From an uncultured Blautia sp. (GTDB lineage: Bacteria; Bacillota; Clostridia; Lachnospirales; Lachnospiraceae), in the NCBI GenBank assembly GCA_958367245.1, contig CATXEA010000018.1, positions 1-64,000 on the forward strand: 64,000 bases of DNA, written 5' to 3'. Positions 16,912 to 25,114 of this stretch are shown here, piece by piece. A program made the position numbers and the translations under genes. How positions within the stretch are numbered: the first letter of the stretch is position 1; each line of letters opens with the position of its first letter. The notes under the pieces were generated by a model. That model did not search any database. It was not told the origin of the DNA and saw only the letters and a list, made by a program, of their open reading frames with translations.

Positions 16912-17862
16912 ATGAGCAGCAAAATTACTATTATCGGTGCAGGAAGCGTTGGTTCTACAATCGCCTATACTTTATCTAACGGTGATATCGCATCTGAGAT
17001 CGTACTTATCGATATTAATAAAGAAAAAGTAGAGGGTGAAGTTCTTGACATTGCCCAGGGTACCTGTTTCCGTGATCCAATCTCTATTACAGCAGGAGAA
17101 TATGAAGATGCGAAGGATTCTGACATCGTAATCATTACCTCCGGAATTGCCCGCAAACCGGGACAGACCCGTATTGAGCTTACACAGACGAACGTAAATA
17201 TCCTGAAGTCCATTACCCCTGAGATTGTCAAAGCAGCGCCGAACGCTCTTTACATTATTGTAAGCAACCCGGTTGACATTATGACTTATGTGTTTACAAA
17301 GATTTCCGGGCTTCCGGAAAACCAGATTATCGGTTCCGGTACAATTCTTGATTCTGCCCGTCTTCGCTGCGGTCTTTCCGAGCATTTTAAAGTGGCGCAG
17401 AAGAATATTCATGCCTATGTATTCGGTGAGCACGGAGATACTTCCTTTGTTCCGTGGTCAGGCGCTTACATTTCCGGCGTGAGCGTTGACGAGTATTATC
17501 ACCATGCCAAATTAATGGGTAAAGATGTAAAAGAACTTGACAAAGACGGTATGCTGGAATATGTACGTAAATCAGGCGGAAAGATTATTCAGAATAAAGG
17601 CGCTACTTTCTATGCAGTTTCCAATTCTGTATGCAAGCTTTGTTCCATTCTTCTGGCAGCTTCCGATTCTATCACAACTGTATCTTCTATGATGCACGGC
17701 GAGTATGGAATCGAGGATGTATGTTTGAGCACACTGACTCTTGTAGGCCCTAATGGCGTACAGGGAAAAATTCCAATGCGTATGAATAAGACAGAAATCG
17801 AACTTCTCAAGAAGAGCGCAGATGCTTTAAAAGAAGTTATTGCGCAGATTGATCTGAACTAA
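16912..17862 (+). CDS. Malate/L-lactate dehydrogenase family enzyme, malate specificity predicted
   Basis: 316 aa from ATG 16912 (AGGAG 6 bases upstream). NAD-binding G-A-G-S-V-G-S at 9-15, catalytic His174 in G-E-H-G-D-T. The specificity loop reads A-R81-K-P-G-Q-T-R87: lactate dehydrogenases carry Gln where R81 lies, malate dehydrogenases carry Arg, so oxaloacetate/malate is the better guess, although the protein would often be labelled lactate dehydrogenase. It opens a gene run that also holds fumarate reductase and, after a gap, fumarase, which fits reduction of oxaloacetate to malate. Rex-like operators upstream suit either NADH-consuming enzyme. Confidence 0.8.
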   Translation: MSSKITIIGAGSVGSTIAYTLSNGDIASEIVLIDINKEKVEGEVLDIAQGTCFRDPISITAGEYEDAKDSDIVIITSGIARKPGQTRIELTQTNVNILKSITPEIVKAAPNALYIIVSNPVDIMTYVFTKISGLPENQIIGSGTILDSARLRCGLSEHFKVAQKNIHAYVFGEHGDTSFVPWSGAYISGVSVDEYYHHAKLMGKDVKELDKDGMLEYVRKSGGKIIQNKGATFYAVSNSVCKLCSILLAASDSITTVSSMMHGEYGIEDVCLSTLTLVGPNGVQGKIPMRMNKTEIELLKKSADALKEVIAQIDLN

Positions 17863-17881
17863 AGAAAGGACAACGGAAAAT

Positions 17882-18679
17882 ATGAAATACAGTTATTATC
17901 CGGGCTGTACCCTGAGAACAAAAGCCAGAGATCTGGACGAATATGCCAGAGCAAGCGCGCTGGCGCTTGGCTTTGAACTGGAAGAAATTGAAGACTGGCA
18001 GTGCTGCGGCGGCGTTTATCCGCTGGGAACAGACGAGATTGCAACGAAGCTTTCCTCTGTCCGTACCTTAAATGCAGCTAAAGAAAAAGGTCAGGATCTG
18101 GTGACAATCTGCTCTGCCTGTCATCACGTGATCAAACGTGTCAACGACGATATGAAGCATGTGGACGATATCCGTACCAGAGCCAATAACTACATGAAGC
18201 TGGAAGAGCCTTATGAAGGAGAGACAACCGTTCTTCATTACCTTGAGGTGTTAAGAGACAGAATCGGTTTTGACAAACTGAAAGAAAAAGTAGTCAATCC
18301 TCTTAAAGGCAAAAAAATCGGCGCATATTACGGCTGTCTTCTTTTAAGACCCGGAAAGATTATGGCTTTTGACGATCCGGAAAATCCGAAGATTATGGAA
18401 GATTTTATCCGCGCGCTGGGTGCGGAACCTGTAGTTTATCCATATAGAAATGAGTGCTGCGGCGGTTATATTTCTCTGAAAGAGAAGGAGATGGCGCAGA
18501 ATATGTGCGAAAAGATTATGGACAGCGCGAAAGGCTTTGAGGCAGATATGCTGATTACTGCCTGTCCGCTTTGTAAATATAATCTTTGCAGAAACGGAAA
18601 TAACAGTATTCCGGTTTACTACTTCACAGAGCTTCTTGCAGAGGCTCTTGGTGTGAAAGAAGCGAAGGAGGAGGCGTAA
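17882..18679 (+). CDS. hdrB: Heterodisulfide-reductase subunit B-like protein (two CCG domains)
   Basis: 265 aa. Two complete CCG motifs: C9, C41-C42, C77, C80 and C152, C192-C193, C228, C231. In methanogen HdrB these hold two non-cubane [4Fe-4S] clusters that reduce the CoM-S-S-CoB disulfide. No methanogenesis exists here, so the electron acceptor must differ. Related CCG domains are fused to the iron-sulfur subunit of methanogen thiol:fumarate reductase (TfrB), and fumarate reductase genes lie in this same run. Starts 19 bases after the dehydrogenase; one base from HdrC. Confidence 0.88.
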   Translation: MKYSYYPGCTLRTKARDLDEYARASALALGFELEEIEDWQCCGGVYPLGTDEIATKLSSVRTLNAAKEKGQDLVTICSACHHVIKRVNDDMKHVDDIRTRANNYMKLEEPYEGETTVLHYLEVLRDRIGFDKLKEKVVNPLKGKKIGAYYGCLLLRPGKIMAFDDPENPKIMEDFIRALGAEPVVYPYRNECCGGYISLKEKEMAQNMCEKIMDSAKGFEADMLITACPLCKYNLCRNGNNSIPVYYFTELLAEALGVKEAKEEA

Positions 18680-18680
18680 G

Positions 18681-19079
18681 ATGGAAGTCAAAATGAACGA
18701 AAAAAAAGCAGCAGAGCAAATTAAAGAAATTTCCGGAACAAATCCTCTTAAATGTATGAAATGCGGCAAATGCTCCGCAACCTGTCCGTCTTTTAATGAG
18801 ATGGATATTAAACCGCATCAGTTTGTTTCTTATGTGATAAATGAAGATATTGACGCGCTTGTAAATTCAAAATCTCTGTGGAAATGTCTTTCCTGCTTTG
18901 CCTGTGTGGAGAGATGTCCAAGGGATGTAAAGCCGGGGAAACTCATTGATGCTGCGAGACAGCTTGTGGTACGTCAGAAAGGCGGAAACTACCTTTTGGC
19001 AGACGAGATTCCAGAGCTTCTTGATCCGGAGCTTCCACAGCAGTTATTAGTAAGTGCATTGAGAAGATACAGGAGGTAA
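18681..19079 (+). CDS. hdrC: Heterodisulfide-reductase subunit C-like ferredoxin
   Basis: 132 aa. Two [4Fe-4S] motifs: C25-x2-C28-x2-C31-x3-C35 and C69-x2-C72-x2-C75-x3-C79. HdrC relays electrons from HdrA to HdrB. GGAGGAGG upstream. No transmembrane helix, so the complex is soluble as in HdrABC rather than HdrDE types. Confidence 0.88.
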   Translation: MEVKMNEKKAAEQIKEISGTNPLKCMKCGKCSATCPSFNEMDIKPHQFVSYVINEDIDALVNSKSLWKCLSCFACVERCPRDVKPGKLIDAARQLVVRQKGGNYLLADEIPELLDPELPQQLLVSALRRYRR

Positions 19080-19084
19080 CCTAA

Positions 19085-21073
19085 GTGCAGAGGATAGGTG
19101 TATTTGTCTGTCACTGCGGAAGTAATATCGCCGCTACGGTAGACGTTAAAAAAGTAGTAGAGATGGCTGCGAAGGAGCAGGGTGTTGTTCATGCGGAAGA
19201 TTATCAGTATATGTGTTCCGAAGCAGGACAGGCTAAAATTCAGGAAGCCATCAAAGAGAAAAATCTGACAGGAATCGTTGTATGTTCCTGTTCCCCGCGT
19301 ATGCATGAGGCTACCTTCCGTAAAGCTGCGGAAAGAGCGGGACTTAACCCGTACATGGTGGAGATTGCAAATATCCGTGAGCATTGTTCATGGATTCACA
19401 AGGATATGGAAGAGGCAACTGAGAAAGCGGTTATTCTTGCAAGAGCAGCAATCGCAAAGGTTCATCTGAACGCGCCTCTCCAGCCGGGAGAAAGCCGTGT
19501 AACAAAGAGAGCGCTTGTGATCGGCGGCGGTATCGCCGGTATTCAGACTGCTCTTGATATTGCAGACGCAGGCTATGAAGTAGATATCGTGGAAAAAACA
19601 CCGAGTATCGGCGGAAGAATGTCACAGCTTGACAAGACTTTCCCGACTCTGGACTGTTCCGCATGTATTCTGACACCGAAAATGGTGGAGGCTGCAGCTC
19701 ACGAAAAGATTACAATTTATACATATAGTGAAGTAGAAAATGTCAGTGGTTTCGTAGGTGATTTCACTGTTGATATTAAGAAAAAAGCAAGAAGCGTGGA
19801 TATGGACAAATGTACAGGCTGCGGCGCATGCATGGAAAAATGTCCTTCCAAGAAGATACCAAGCGAATTTAACAGAGGCTTAAATAACCGTACGGCAATC
19901 TACACACCTTTTGCCCAGGCAATCCCGAATGTGCCGGTTATTGACCGTGAGAACTGTATCAAGTTCAAGACAGGTAAATGCGGTATTTGTTCCAAGGTCT
20001 GTCAGGCAGGAGCGATCGATTACGAGCAGAAAGACGAGATTGTGACACGGAAATATGGCGCTATTGTAGTAGCGACAGGTTTTGATACCATTAAGCTTGA
20101 TAAATACGATGAGTATGCATACAACCAGAGCAAAGATGTTATCACTTCTCTGGAACTGGAACGTATTATGAATGCTGCGGGACCGACAAAAGGTCATCTG
20201 GAACGTCTTTCTGACGGAAAAGCGCCGAAGGAAATGGTATTTATCCAGTGTGTGGGAAGCCGCTGCTCCGATGACAGAGGTAAGCCATACTGTTCCAAAA
20301 TCTGCTGTATGTATACAGCGAAACACGCTATGCTCATCCGTGACAAGTATCCGGATGTAAATGTAACAGTCTTTTATATTGATGTTCGTACTCCGGGTAA
20401 GAACTTCGACGAGTTTTACAGACGTGCGGTAGAGCAGTACGGAGTTAATTATATTAAAGGTCAGGTTGGAAAGGTTATTCCGCAGCCGAACGGCAAGCTT
20501 CTTGTACAGGGCTCTGACCTTCTTGATAACAAACAGATTCTGAAAGAAGCAGATATGGTAGTTCTTGCGACAGCAATCGAGCCGAATCCGGATGTTCGTA
20601 AGATTGCGACCATGCTTACTGCAAGTATTGATACAAACAACTTCCTCACAGAGGCTCATGCAAAGCTTCGTCCTGTAGAATCACCGACTGCCGGTATTTT
20701 CCTTTCCGGTGTCTGTCAGGGACCGAAGGATATTCCGGAGACAGTTGCTCAGGCAGGCGCAGCGGCAGTAAAAGCTATCGGCCTTCTTGCAAAAGACAAG
20801 CTGATGACAAATCCGTGTACAGCCCAGTCCGACGAGCTTCTCTGCAACGGCTGTTCCACATGTGCAAATGTATGTCCGTACGGAGCAATTTCCTATGAGG
20901 AAAAAGAAGTAAATGATCACGGTATCCGTGAGACAAGAAGAATTGCAGTTGTAAATACAGCGCTTTGTCAGGGCTGCGGTGCATGTACCGTTACATGTCC
21001 GTCCGGCGCAATGGATCTGCAGGGCTTCTCCAACAGACAGATTTTAGCGGAGGTAGATGCAATATGTCGATAG
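19085..21073 (+). CDS. hdrA: Heterodisulfide-reductase subunit A-like flavoprotein
   Basis: 662 aa, GTG start preceded by AGGAGGT. Domains in order: N-terminal Cys domain (V-F-V-C-H-C-G-S), FAD-binding Rossmann fold (V-I-G-G-G-I-A-G-I-Q about 143-152, then G-G-R-M-S), an inserted ferredoxin domain (C-T-G-C-G-A-C-M-E-K-C and C-G-I-C-S-K-V-C), the second half of the flavin domain, and two C-terminal [4Fe-4S] motifs (C-N-G-C-S-T-C, C-Q-G-C-G-A-C). In HdrA the FAD is the bifurcating centre, splitting an electron pair between ferredoxin and HdrBC. Length and cluster content are those of the standard single HdrA, without selenocysteine codons. Confidence 0.92.
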   Translation: MQRIGVFVCHCGSNIAATVDVKKVVEMAAKEQGVVHAEDYQYMCSEAGQAKIQEAIKEKNLTGIVVCSCSPRMHEATFRKAAERAGLNPYMVEIANIREHCSWIHKDMEEATEKAVILARAAIAKVHLNAPLQPGESRVTKRALVIGGGIAGIQTALDIADAGYEVDIVEKTPSIGGRMSQLDKTFPTLDCSACILTPKMVEAAAHEKITIYTYSEVENVSGFVGDFTVDIKKKARSVDMDKCTGCGACMEKCPSKKIPSEFNRGLNNRTAIYTPFAQAIPNVPVIDRENCIKFKTGKCGICSKVCQAGAIDYEQKDEIVTRKYGAIVVATGFDTIKLDKYDEYAYNQSKDVITSLELERIMNAAGPTKGHLERLSDGKAPKEMVFIQCVGSRCSDDRGKPYCSKICCMYTAKHAMLIRDKYPDVNVTVFYIDVRTPGKNFDEFYRRAVEQYGVNYIKGQVGKVIPQPNGKLLVQGSDLLDNKQILKEADMVVLATAIEPNPDVRKIATMLTASIDTNNFLTEAHAKLRPVESPTAGIFLSGVCQGPKDIPETVAQAGAAAVKAIGLLAKDKLMTNPCTAQSDELLCNGCSTCANVCPYGAISYEEKEVNDHGIRETRRIAVVNTALCQGCGACTVTCPSGAMDLQGFSNRQILAEVDAICR

Positions 21074-21507
21074 AAAACAAGGAAGAATTCAGACCGAAGA
21101 TCGTAGCGTTTTGCTGTAACTGGTGCAGCTACGCAGGCGCAGACCTTGCAGGAAGCAGTCGTCTTACCTATCCGGCTGATGTAAAGATCATCCGTGTTCC
21201 ATGCTCCTGCCGTGTCAATCCCATGTTCATTCTCCGCGCATTTGAAAAAGGCGCCGACGGTGTGATCATGTGCGGCTGCCATCCGGGAGACTGTCATTAC
21301 AGCACCGGAAACTACTATGCAAGAAGACGTATGACCCTTCTTTTCTCCATGCTGGATTATCTGGGTGTGGAAAATGGAAGAACACGAGTAGAATGGGTTT
21401 CCGCTGCTGAGGGCGTGAAATTCTCACAGACCATGAATGAATTTGTAGAAAAAATCCATTCTCTTGGCAAGAACGTAAGATTGGGGGATTTACGATGCAG
21501 GAATTAA
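21064..21507 (+). CDS. MvhD/FlxD-family iron-sulfur subunit
   Basis: 147 aa from ATG 21064, which overlaps the HdrA end by 10 bases and has GGAGG 10 bases upstream; a longer in-frame start exists but lies deep in hdrA. Cys17, 18, 21, 47, 49, 70, 72 and 77 match the MvhD pattern, with one [2Fe-2S] cluster expected. MvhD passes electrons from the electron-input module to HdrA. Here no [NiFe] hydrogenase follows; instead FlxC-, FlxB- and FlxA-like genes do, so the input is predicted to be NAD(P)H. Confidence 0.88.
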   Translation: MSIENKEEFRPKIVAFCCNWCSYAGADLAGSSRLTYPADVKIIRVPCSCRVNPMFILRAFEKGADGVIMCGCHPGDCHYSTGNYYARRRMTLLFSMLDYLGVENGRTRVEWVSAAEGVKFSQTMNEFVEKIHSLGKNVRLGDLRCRN

Positions 21508-22469
21508 TCAACCGTGCAAAAGAGCTTCTGGCTGACGGAACTGTAGCCCGTGTTCTCGGCTGGAAAGCCGGAGACTTATCCTACAATCCGGAACCGGCTT
21601 TTTTTGAGACAGAGGAGTCTCTGAAGGATTTCGTTTATAACGGATTCTGCGGAGCTAATTTAAGTAAATATATGATTGCGGCGTCCAAGTTTGAGGGAAA
21701 AACCCTGATATGTCTCAAACCCTGTGATACATACAGCTTTAACCAGTTAATTAAGGAACACCGCGTTGACAGAGAAAAAGCTTACATTATCGGCGTTGGC
21801 TGCAAGGGTAAGCTTGACATCGAAAAAATCAGACAGCAGGGAATTAAGGGTATCGAGAGTATTTCCGGCGCTGAGATTGAGGATGAGGCAGAAATGCTGA
21901 CAATCCAGACAATTTACGGAGAAAAGACCTGTGCATATAAAGATGCCATGCTGGAGAGATGCCATGTCTGCAAAGGCAAAGAGCATATGATTTATGACGA
22001 ACTCATCGGCGAGTCCAAAGACACAAAGGATGCAGACCGTTTCGAGGAAGTGGCAAGAATCGAGGCTATGAGTCCGGAAGAGAAGTTTGCCTTTTTCCAG
22101 AAAGAATTAAGCAAATGTATCCGCTGTAATGCCTGCAGAAATGTCTGTCCTGCCTGCAGTTGCCGTAAATGTGTATTTGACAGCAATAAATTTGACAGCG
22201 CCCAGAAGGCGAATGTAGATTCTTTTGAGGAAAAAATGTTCCACGTAATCCGCGCTTTCCATGTGGCAGGAAGATGTACAGACTGCGGCGAGTGCAGCAG
22301 AGTCTGCCCGCAGGGAATACCGCTTCATCTTTTTAACCGTAAGTTTATCAAGGATATCAACGAGTTCTACGGCGAGTATCAGGCAGGAGAGGATATTGAC
22401 TCTAAAGGACCTCTTACAAACTTTGATTTCGATGATGTTGAGCCTGGTATTGTGGCAGAAAGGGGATAA
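21495..22469 (+). CDS. FlxC-like 4Fe-4S protein
   Basis: 324 aa; overlaps the previous gene by 13 bases. The N-terminal 190 residues include C-L-K-P-C-D-T and C-H-V-C; the C-terminal half has two [4Fe-4S] motifs, C-I-R-C-N-A-C near 208 and C-T-D-C-G-E-C near 261, the latter continuing R-V-C-P-Q-G-I-P. It looks like a member of the FlxC/coenzyme-F420-hydrogenase-beta-like group. In the FlxABCD-HdrABC systems described in sulfate reducers, FlxC wires the NADH module to FlxD. Confidence 0.72.
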   Translation: MQELINRAKELLADGTVARVLGWKAGDLSYNPEPAFFETEESLKDFVYNGFCGANLSKYMIAASKFEGKTLICLKPCDTYSFNQLIKEHRVDREKAYIIGVGCKGKLDIEKIRQQGIKGIESISGAEIEDEAEMLTIQTIYGEKTCAYKDAMLERCHVCKGKEHMIYDELIGESKDTKDADRFEEVARIEAMSPEEKFAFFQKELSKCIRCNACRNVCPACSCRKCVFDSNKFDSAQKANVDSFEEKMFHVIRAFHVAGRCTDCGECSRVCPQGIPLHLFNRKFIKDINEFYGEYQAGEDIDSKGPLTNFDFDDVEPGIVAERG

Positions 22470-22472
22470 TGT

Positions 22473-23504
22473 ATGTTTAAAATAAAAGCAGAAAATCTAC
22501 CGGCATTATTCCAAAAAATTGCCGCAGAACAGGAATTATATTTACCGGTGAAGGGAGCGGGTCAGGTTAACTTTGCAGCATGGAGCGAAGACGCAGAGGT
22601 TTCCCTTGATACCTTAAAAACCGTAAAATCACCGAAAGACGCCTTTTTTCCGCAGAGTGAAAATCTTTACAACTGTGTAAAAGACGGTAAAAAAATCTCC
22701 ATCGAACCGGGCGCTTTAAAAGAACAGAACTTCGTTATTTTCGGAATGAAGGCATGTGACGTTCAGGGCGTGAAGGTTCTTGATAATGTATTCTTAAGCG
22801 AACCTGTAGACAGTTTTTACGCTGCAAGACGCGACCACGGAACAATCGTCGCTCTTGCCTGCCATGAACCGGAGGAGAGCTGTTTCTGTAAGGTTTTCGG
22901 CATTGACTGCGCAGATCCTGTGGCGGATGTTTCCACATGGATGATTGAGGGCGAGCTGTACTGGAAACCTCTGACAGAGAAGGGCGAGAAGCTTACTGAA
23001 ATTGTAAAAGAACTTCTCACTGACGGAGAAGAGACGAAAGTAGAAGAGGAAAAACAGGCTATCCGCGCAATCGTAGAAAAGCTTCCATACTCTAATCTTT
23101 CTTTAGAAGGATGGGGAGAGGAAGACTACATGGAGAGATTTAATTCCTCTGTGTGGGAGGAGCTTTATAAGCCGTGTCTGGCATGTGGAACCTGTACCTT
23201 TGTCTGCCCGACCTGCCAGTGCTATGACATTAAAGATTATGATACAGGACATGGGGTACAGCGTTATCGCTGCTGGGATTCCTGTATGTACTCCGATTTT
23301 ACAATGATGGCTCACGGCAATAACCGTACCAGCCAGATGCAGCGTTTCCGCCAGAGATTTATGCATAAGCTTGTTTACTACCCTGTAAACAATAATGGCA
23401 TGTTCTCCTGCGTAGGATGCGGCCGCTGTGTGGAAAAATGTCCGGCAGCCTTAAATATTGTAAAAGTAATCAAAGCCTTTGAAAAACAGGGAGGTGAAAA
23501 CTGA
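22473..23504 (+). CDS. FlxB-like / sulfhydrogenase beta-like 4Fe-4S protein
   Basis: 343 aa. The N-terminal 230 residues match the 4Fe4S_22-type domain of sulfhydrogenase beta subunits (G-M-K-A-C-D-V-Q-G-V-K near 90, A-C-H-E-P near 130). Two [4Fe-4S] motifs follow, C-L-A-C-G-T-C near 236 and C-V-G-C-G-R-C near 313. In hydrogenase and Flx complexes this subunit relays electrons between the flavin subunit and the rest. Three bases after FlxC and 1-base overlap with FlxA. Confidence 0.78.
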   Translation: MFKIKAENLPALFQKIAAEQELYLPVKGAGQVNFAAWSEDAEVSLDTLKTVKSPKDAFFPQSENLYNCVKDGKKISIEPGALKEQNFVIFGMKACDVQGVKVLDNVFLSEPVDSFYAARRDHGTIVALACHEPEESCFCKVFGIDCADPVADVSTWMIEGELYWKPLTEKGEKLTEIVKELLTDGEETKVEEEKQAIRAIVEKLPYSNLSLEGWGEEDYMERFNSSVWEELYKPCLACGTCTFVCPTCQCYDIKDYDTGHGVQRYRCWDSCMYSDFTMMAHGNNRTSQMQRFRQRFMHKLVYYPVNNNGMFSCVGCGRCVEKCPAALNIVKVIKAFEKQGGEN

Positions 23505-24388
23505 TGTGTGAACATAATCACGAACACGGACATGACCATGAATGTACATGTCATAAGGACTATAAATTAGATACGCTGATTCCTATGGTCGGTGTGATCA
23601 CCGATATCAGAGAGGAGACTCCTGACGTTAAGACGTTCCGTGTCAACGCTCCGGAGGGGGGCAAGCTTTTTGAACATATGCCCGGCCAGTGCGCCATGCT
23701 CTGTGCCCCCGGCGTAAGTGAAGGTATGTTTTCTATCACATCTTCACCTACAAATAAAGAATATCAGGAATTCAGTATTAAGAAATGCGGTATGCTCACA
23801 GATTATCTTCACAGTCTTGAGGTAGGAGATGAGATTACAGTCCGCGGTCCATACGGAAATCACTTCCCTGTGGAAGAGGAGTTAAAGGGAAAAAATCTTC
23901 TCTTTATTGCAGGTGGTATCGGTCTTGCGCCACTCCGTTCTGTTATCAATTATGTACTTGATAATCGTGAAAATTACGGTACTGTAGATATTCTCTATGG
24001 TTCCCGTTCTGCAGACGATTTGGTACAGTTAAAGGAAATTCAGGAAGTTTGGATGAAAACAGAGGGCGTGAACGTATATCTTACTATCGACCGCGAGCAG
24101 GAAGGCTGGGACGGTCATGTAGGTTTCGTACCGTCTTACCTTAAAGAAATCGGTTTTGATACAAATAAAACAGCCCTTGTCTGCGGACCGCCGATTATGA
24201 TTAAATTCGTACTTGCAGGCCTGGAGGAGATGGGCTTTTCCAGAGAACAGGTTTACACCACACTGGAGCTTCGCATGAAATGCGGCGTGGGCAAATGCGG
24301 ACGCTGTAATATCGGTTCCAAATATGTCTGCAAAGACGGTCCTGTATTCCGCTGCGATGAAATCGACGAATTACCGGCGGAGTATTGA
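23504..24388 (+). CDS. FlxA-like / sulfhydrogenase gamma-like FAD/NAD(P)-binding subunit
   Basis: 294 aa. After a His/Cys-rich head (residues 1-19, eight His and three Cys) comes a ferredoxin-reductase fold: FAD segment S-I-T-S-S-P near 86, NAD-binding G-G-I-G-L-A-P-L-R near 146, and a C-terminal [2Fe-2S] site K-C-G-V-G-K-C-G-R-C near 260 with a later Cys. This is the expected NADH entry point of the complex. The metal-binding-like head is not part of the usual family and is a distinctive trait. Confidence 0.83.
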   Translation: MCEHNHEHGHDHECTCHKDYKLDTLIPMVGVITDIREETPDVKTFRVNAPEGGKLFEHMPGQCAMLCAPGVSEGMFSITSSPTNKEYQEFSIKKCGMLTDYLHSLEVGDEITVRGPYGNHFPVEEELKGKNLLFIAGGIGLAPLRSVINYVLDNRENYGTVDILYGSRSADDLVQLKEIQEVWMKTEGVNVYLTIDREQEGWDGHVGFVPSYLKEIGFDTNKTALVCGPPIMIKFVLAGLEEMGFSREQVYTTLELRMKCGVGKCGRCNIGSKYVCKDGPVFRCDEIDELPAEY

Positions 24389-24428
24389 TAAGCACACCTA
24401 CACCACCTATAGTGAAAGGAATTATACA

Positions 24429-25103
24429 ATGGAAAATATGGTTAATGTATATTTTTTCGGTAAAAAATACAGCGTGCCTGCAGAGCTTACCATTATGACA
24501 GCTATGGAATACGCTGGCTACACCCTTAAAAGAGGCTGTGGCTGCCGTCACGGCTTCTGTGGAGCCTGTGCCACAATTTACAGAATCAAGGGTCAGAATG
24601 AGTTAAAGACATGTCTTGCCTGTCAGACACAGGTGCAGGAAGGCATGTATGTGGCAAGCATTCCGTTCTTCCCTACAGATAAGAGAACATACGACATCAA
24701 TGAAATCAAACCGAACCAGCAGATTATGATGGAGCTCTATCCGGAAATCTACAGTTGTATCGGCTGTAATGCCTGCACAAAGGCATGTACACAGGACTTA
24801 AATGTTATGCAGTATATTGCATATGCACAGCGTGGAGAATTCGAAAAATGTGCAGAAGAGTCCTTTGACTGCGTAGGCTGCGGCTGCTGTTCCGTGAGAT
24901 GTCCGGCTGAGATTTCTCATCCGATGGTAGGTCTTCTTGCAAGACGTCTCACAGGTAAATACATCGCTCCAAAGTCTGAGCACCTTGAGAAACGTGTAGA
25001 AGAAATCAACAGCGGCGCATACGACGAGCTTATTGAGCAGATTATGCAGAAACCGATTACAGAGATGCAGGAACTTTACAATAACAGAGATATTGAGAAA
25101 TAA
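24429..25103 (+). CDS. frdB: Soluble fumarate reductase / succinate dehydrogenase iron-sulfur subunit
   Basis: 224 aa from ATG 24429 with AAAGGA upstream. Residues 1-80 are a plant-type [2Fe-2S] domain (C-G-C-R-H-G-F-C-G-A-C, then C-L-A-C). Residues 105-170 bind two [4Fe-4S] clusters (C-I-G-C-N-A-C-T-K-A-C and C-V-G-C-G-C-C-S-V-R-C). It resembles FrdB/SdhB but carries no CCG domain; in methanogen TfrB such a domain is fused, whereas here HdrB is a separate protein in the same operon. No membrane-anchor genes are present, so the reductase should be cytoplasmic. Confidence 0.82.
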   Translation: MENMVNVYFFGKKYSVPAELTIMTAMEYAGYTLKRGCGCRHGFCGACATIYRIKGQNELKTCLACQTQVQEGMYVASIPFFPTDKRTYDINEIKPNQQIMMELYPEIYSCIGCNACTKACTQDLNVMQYIAYAQRGEFEKCAEESFDCVGCGCCSVRCPAEISHPMVGLLARRLTGKYIAPKSEHLEKRVEEINSGAYDELIEQIMQKPITEMQELYNNRDIEK

Positions 25104-25114
25104 GGAGGGCAATC

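Noticed and set aside
17882..21507. HdrABC-MvhD as a hydrogenase-linked or methylene-THF reductase-linked complex
   Set aside because: No [NiFe] hydrogenase and no MetF/MetV gene lies nearby; the neighbours are FlxABC-like and FrdAB.
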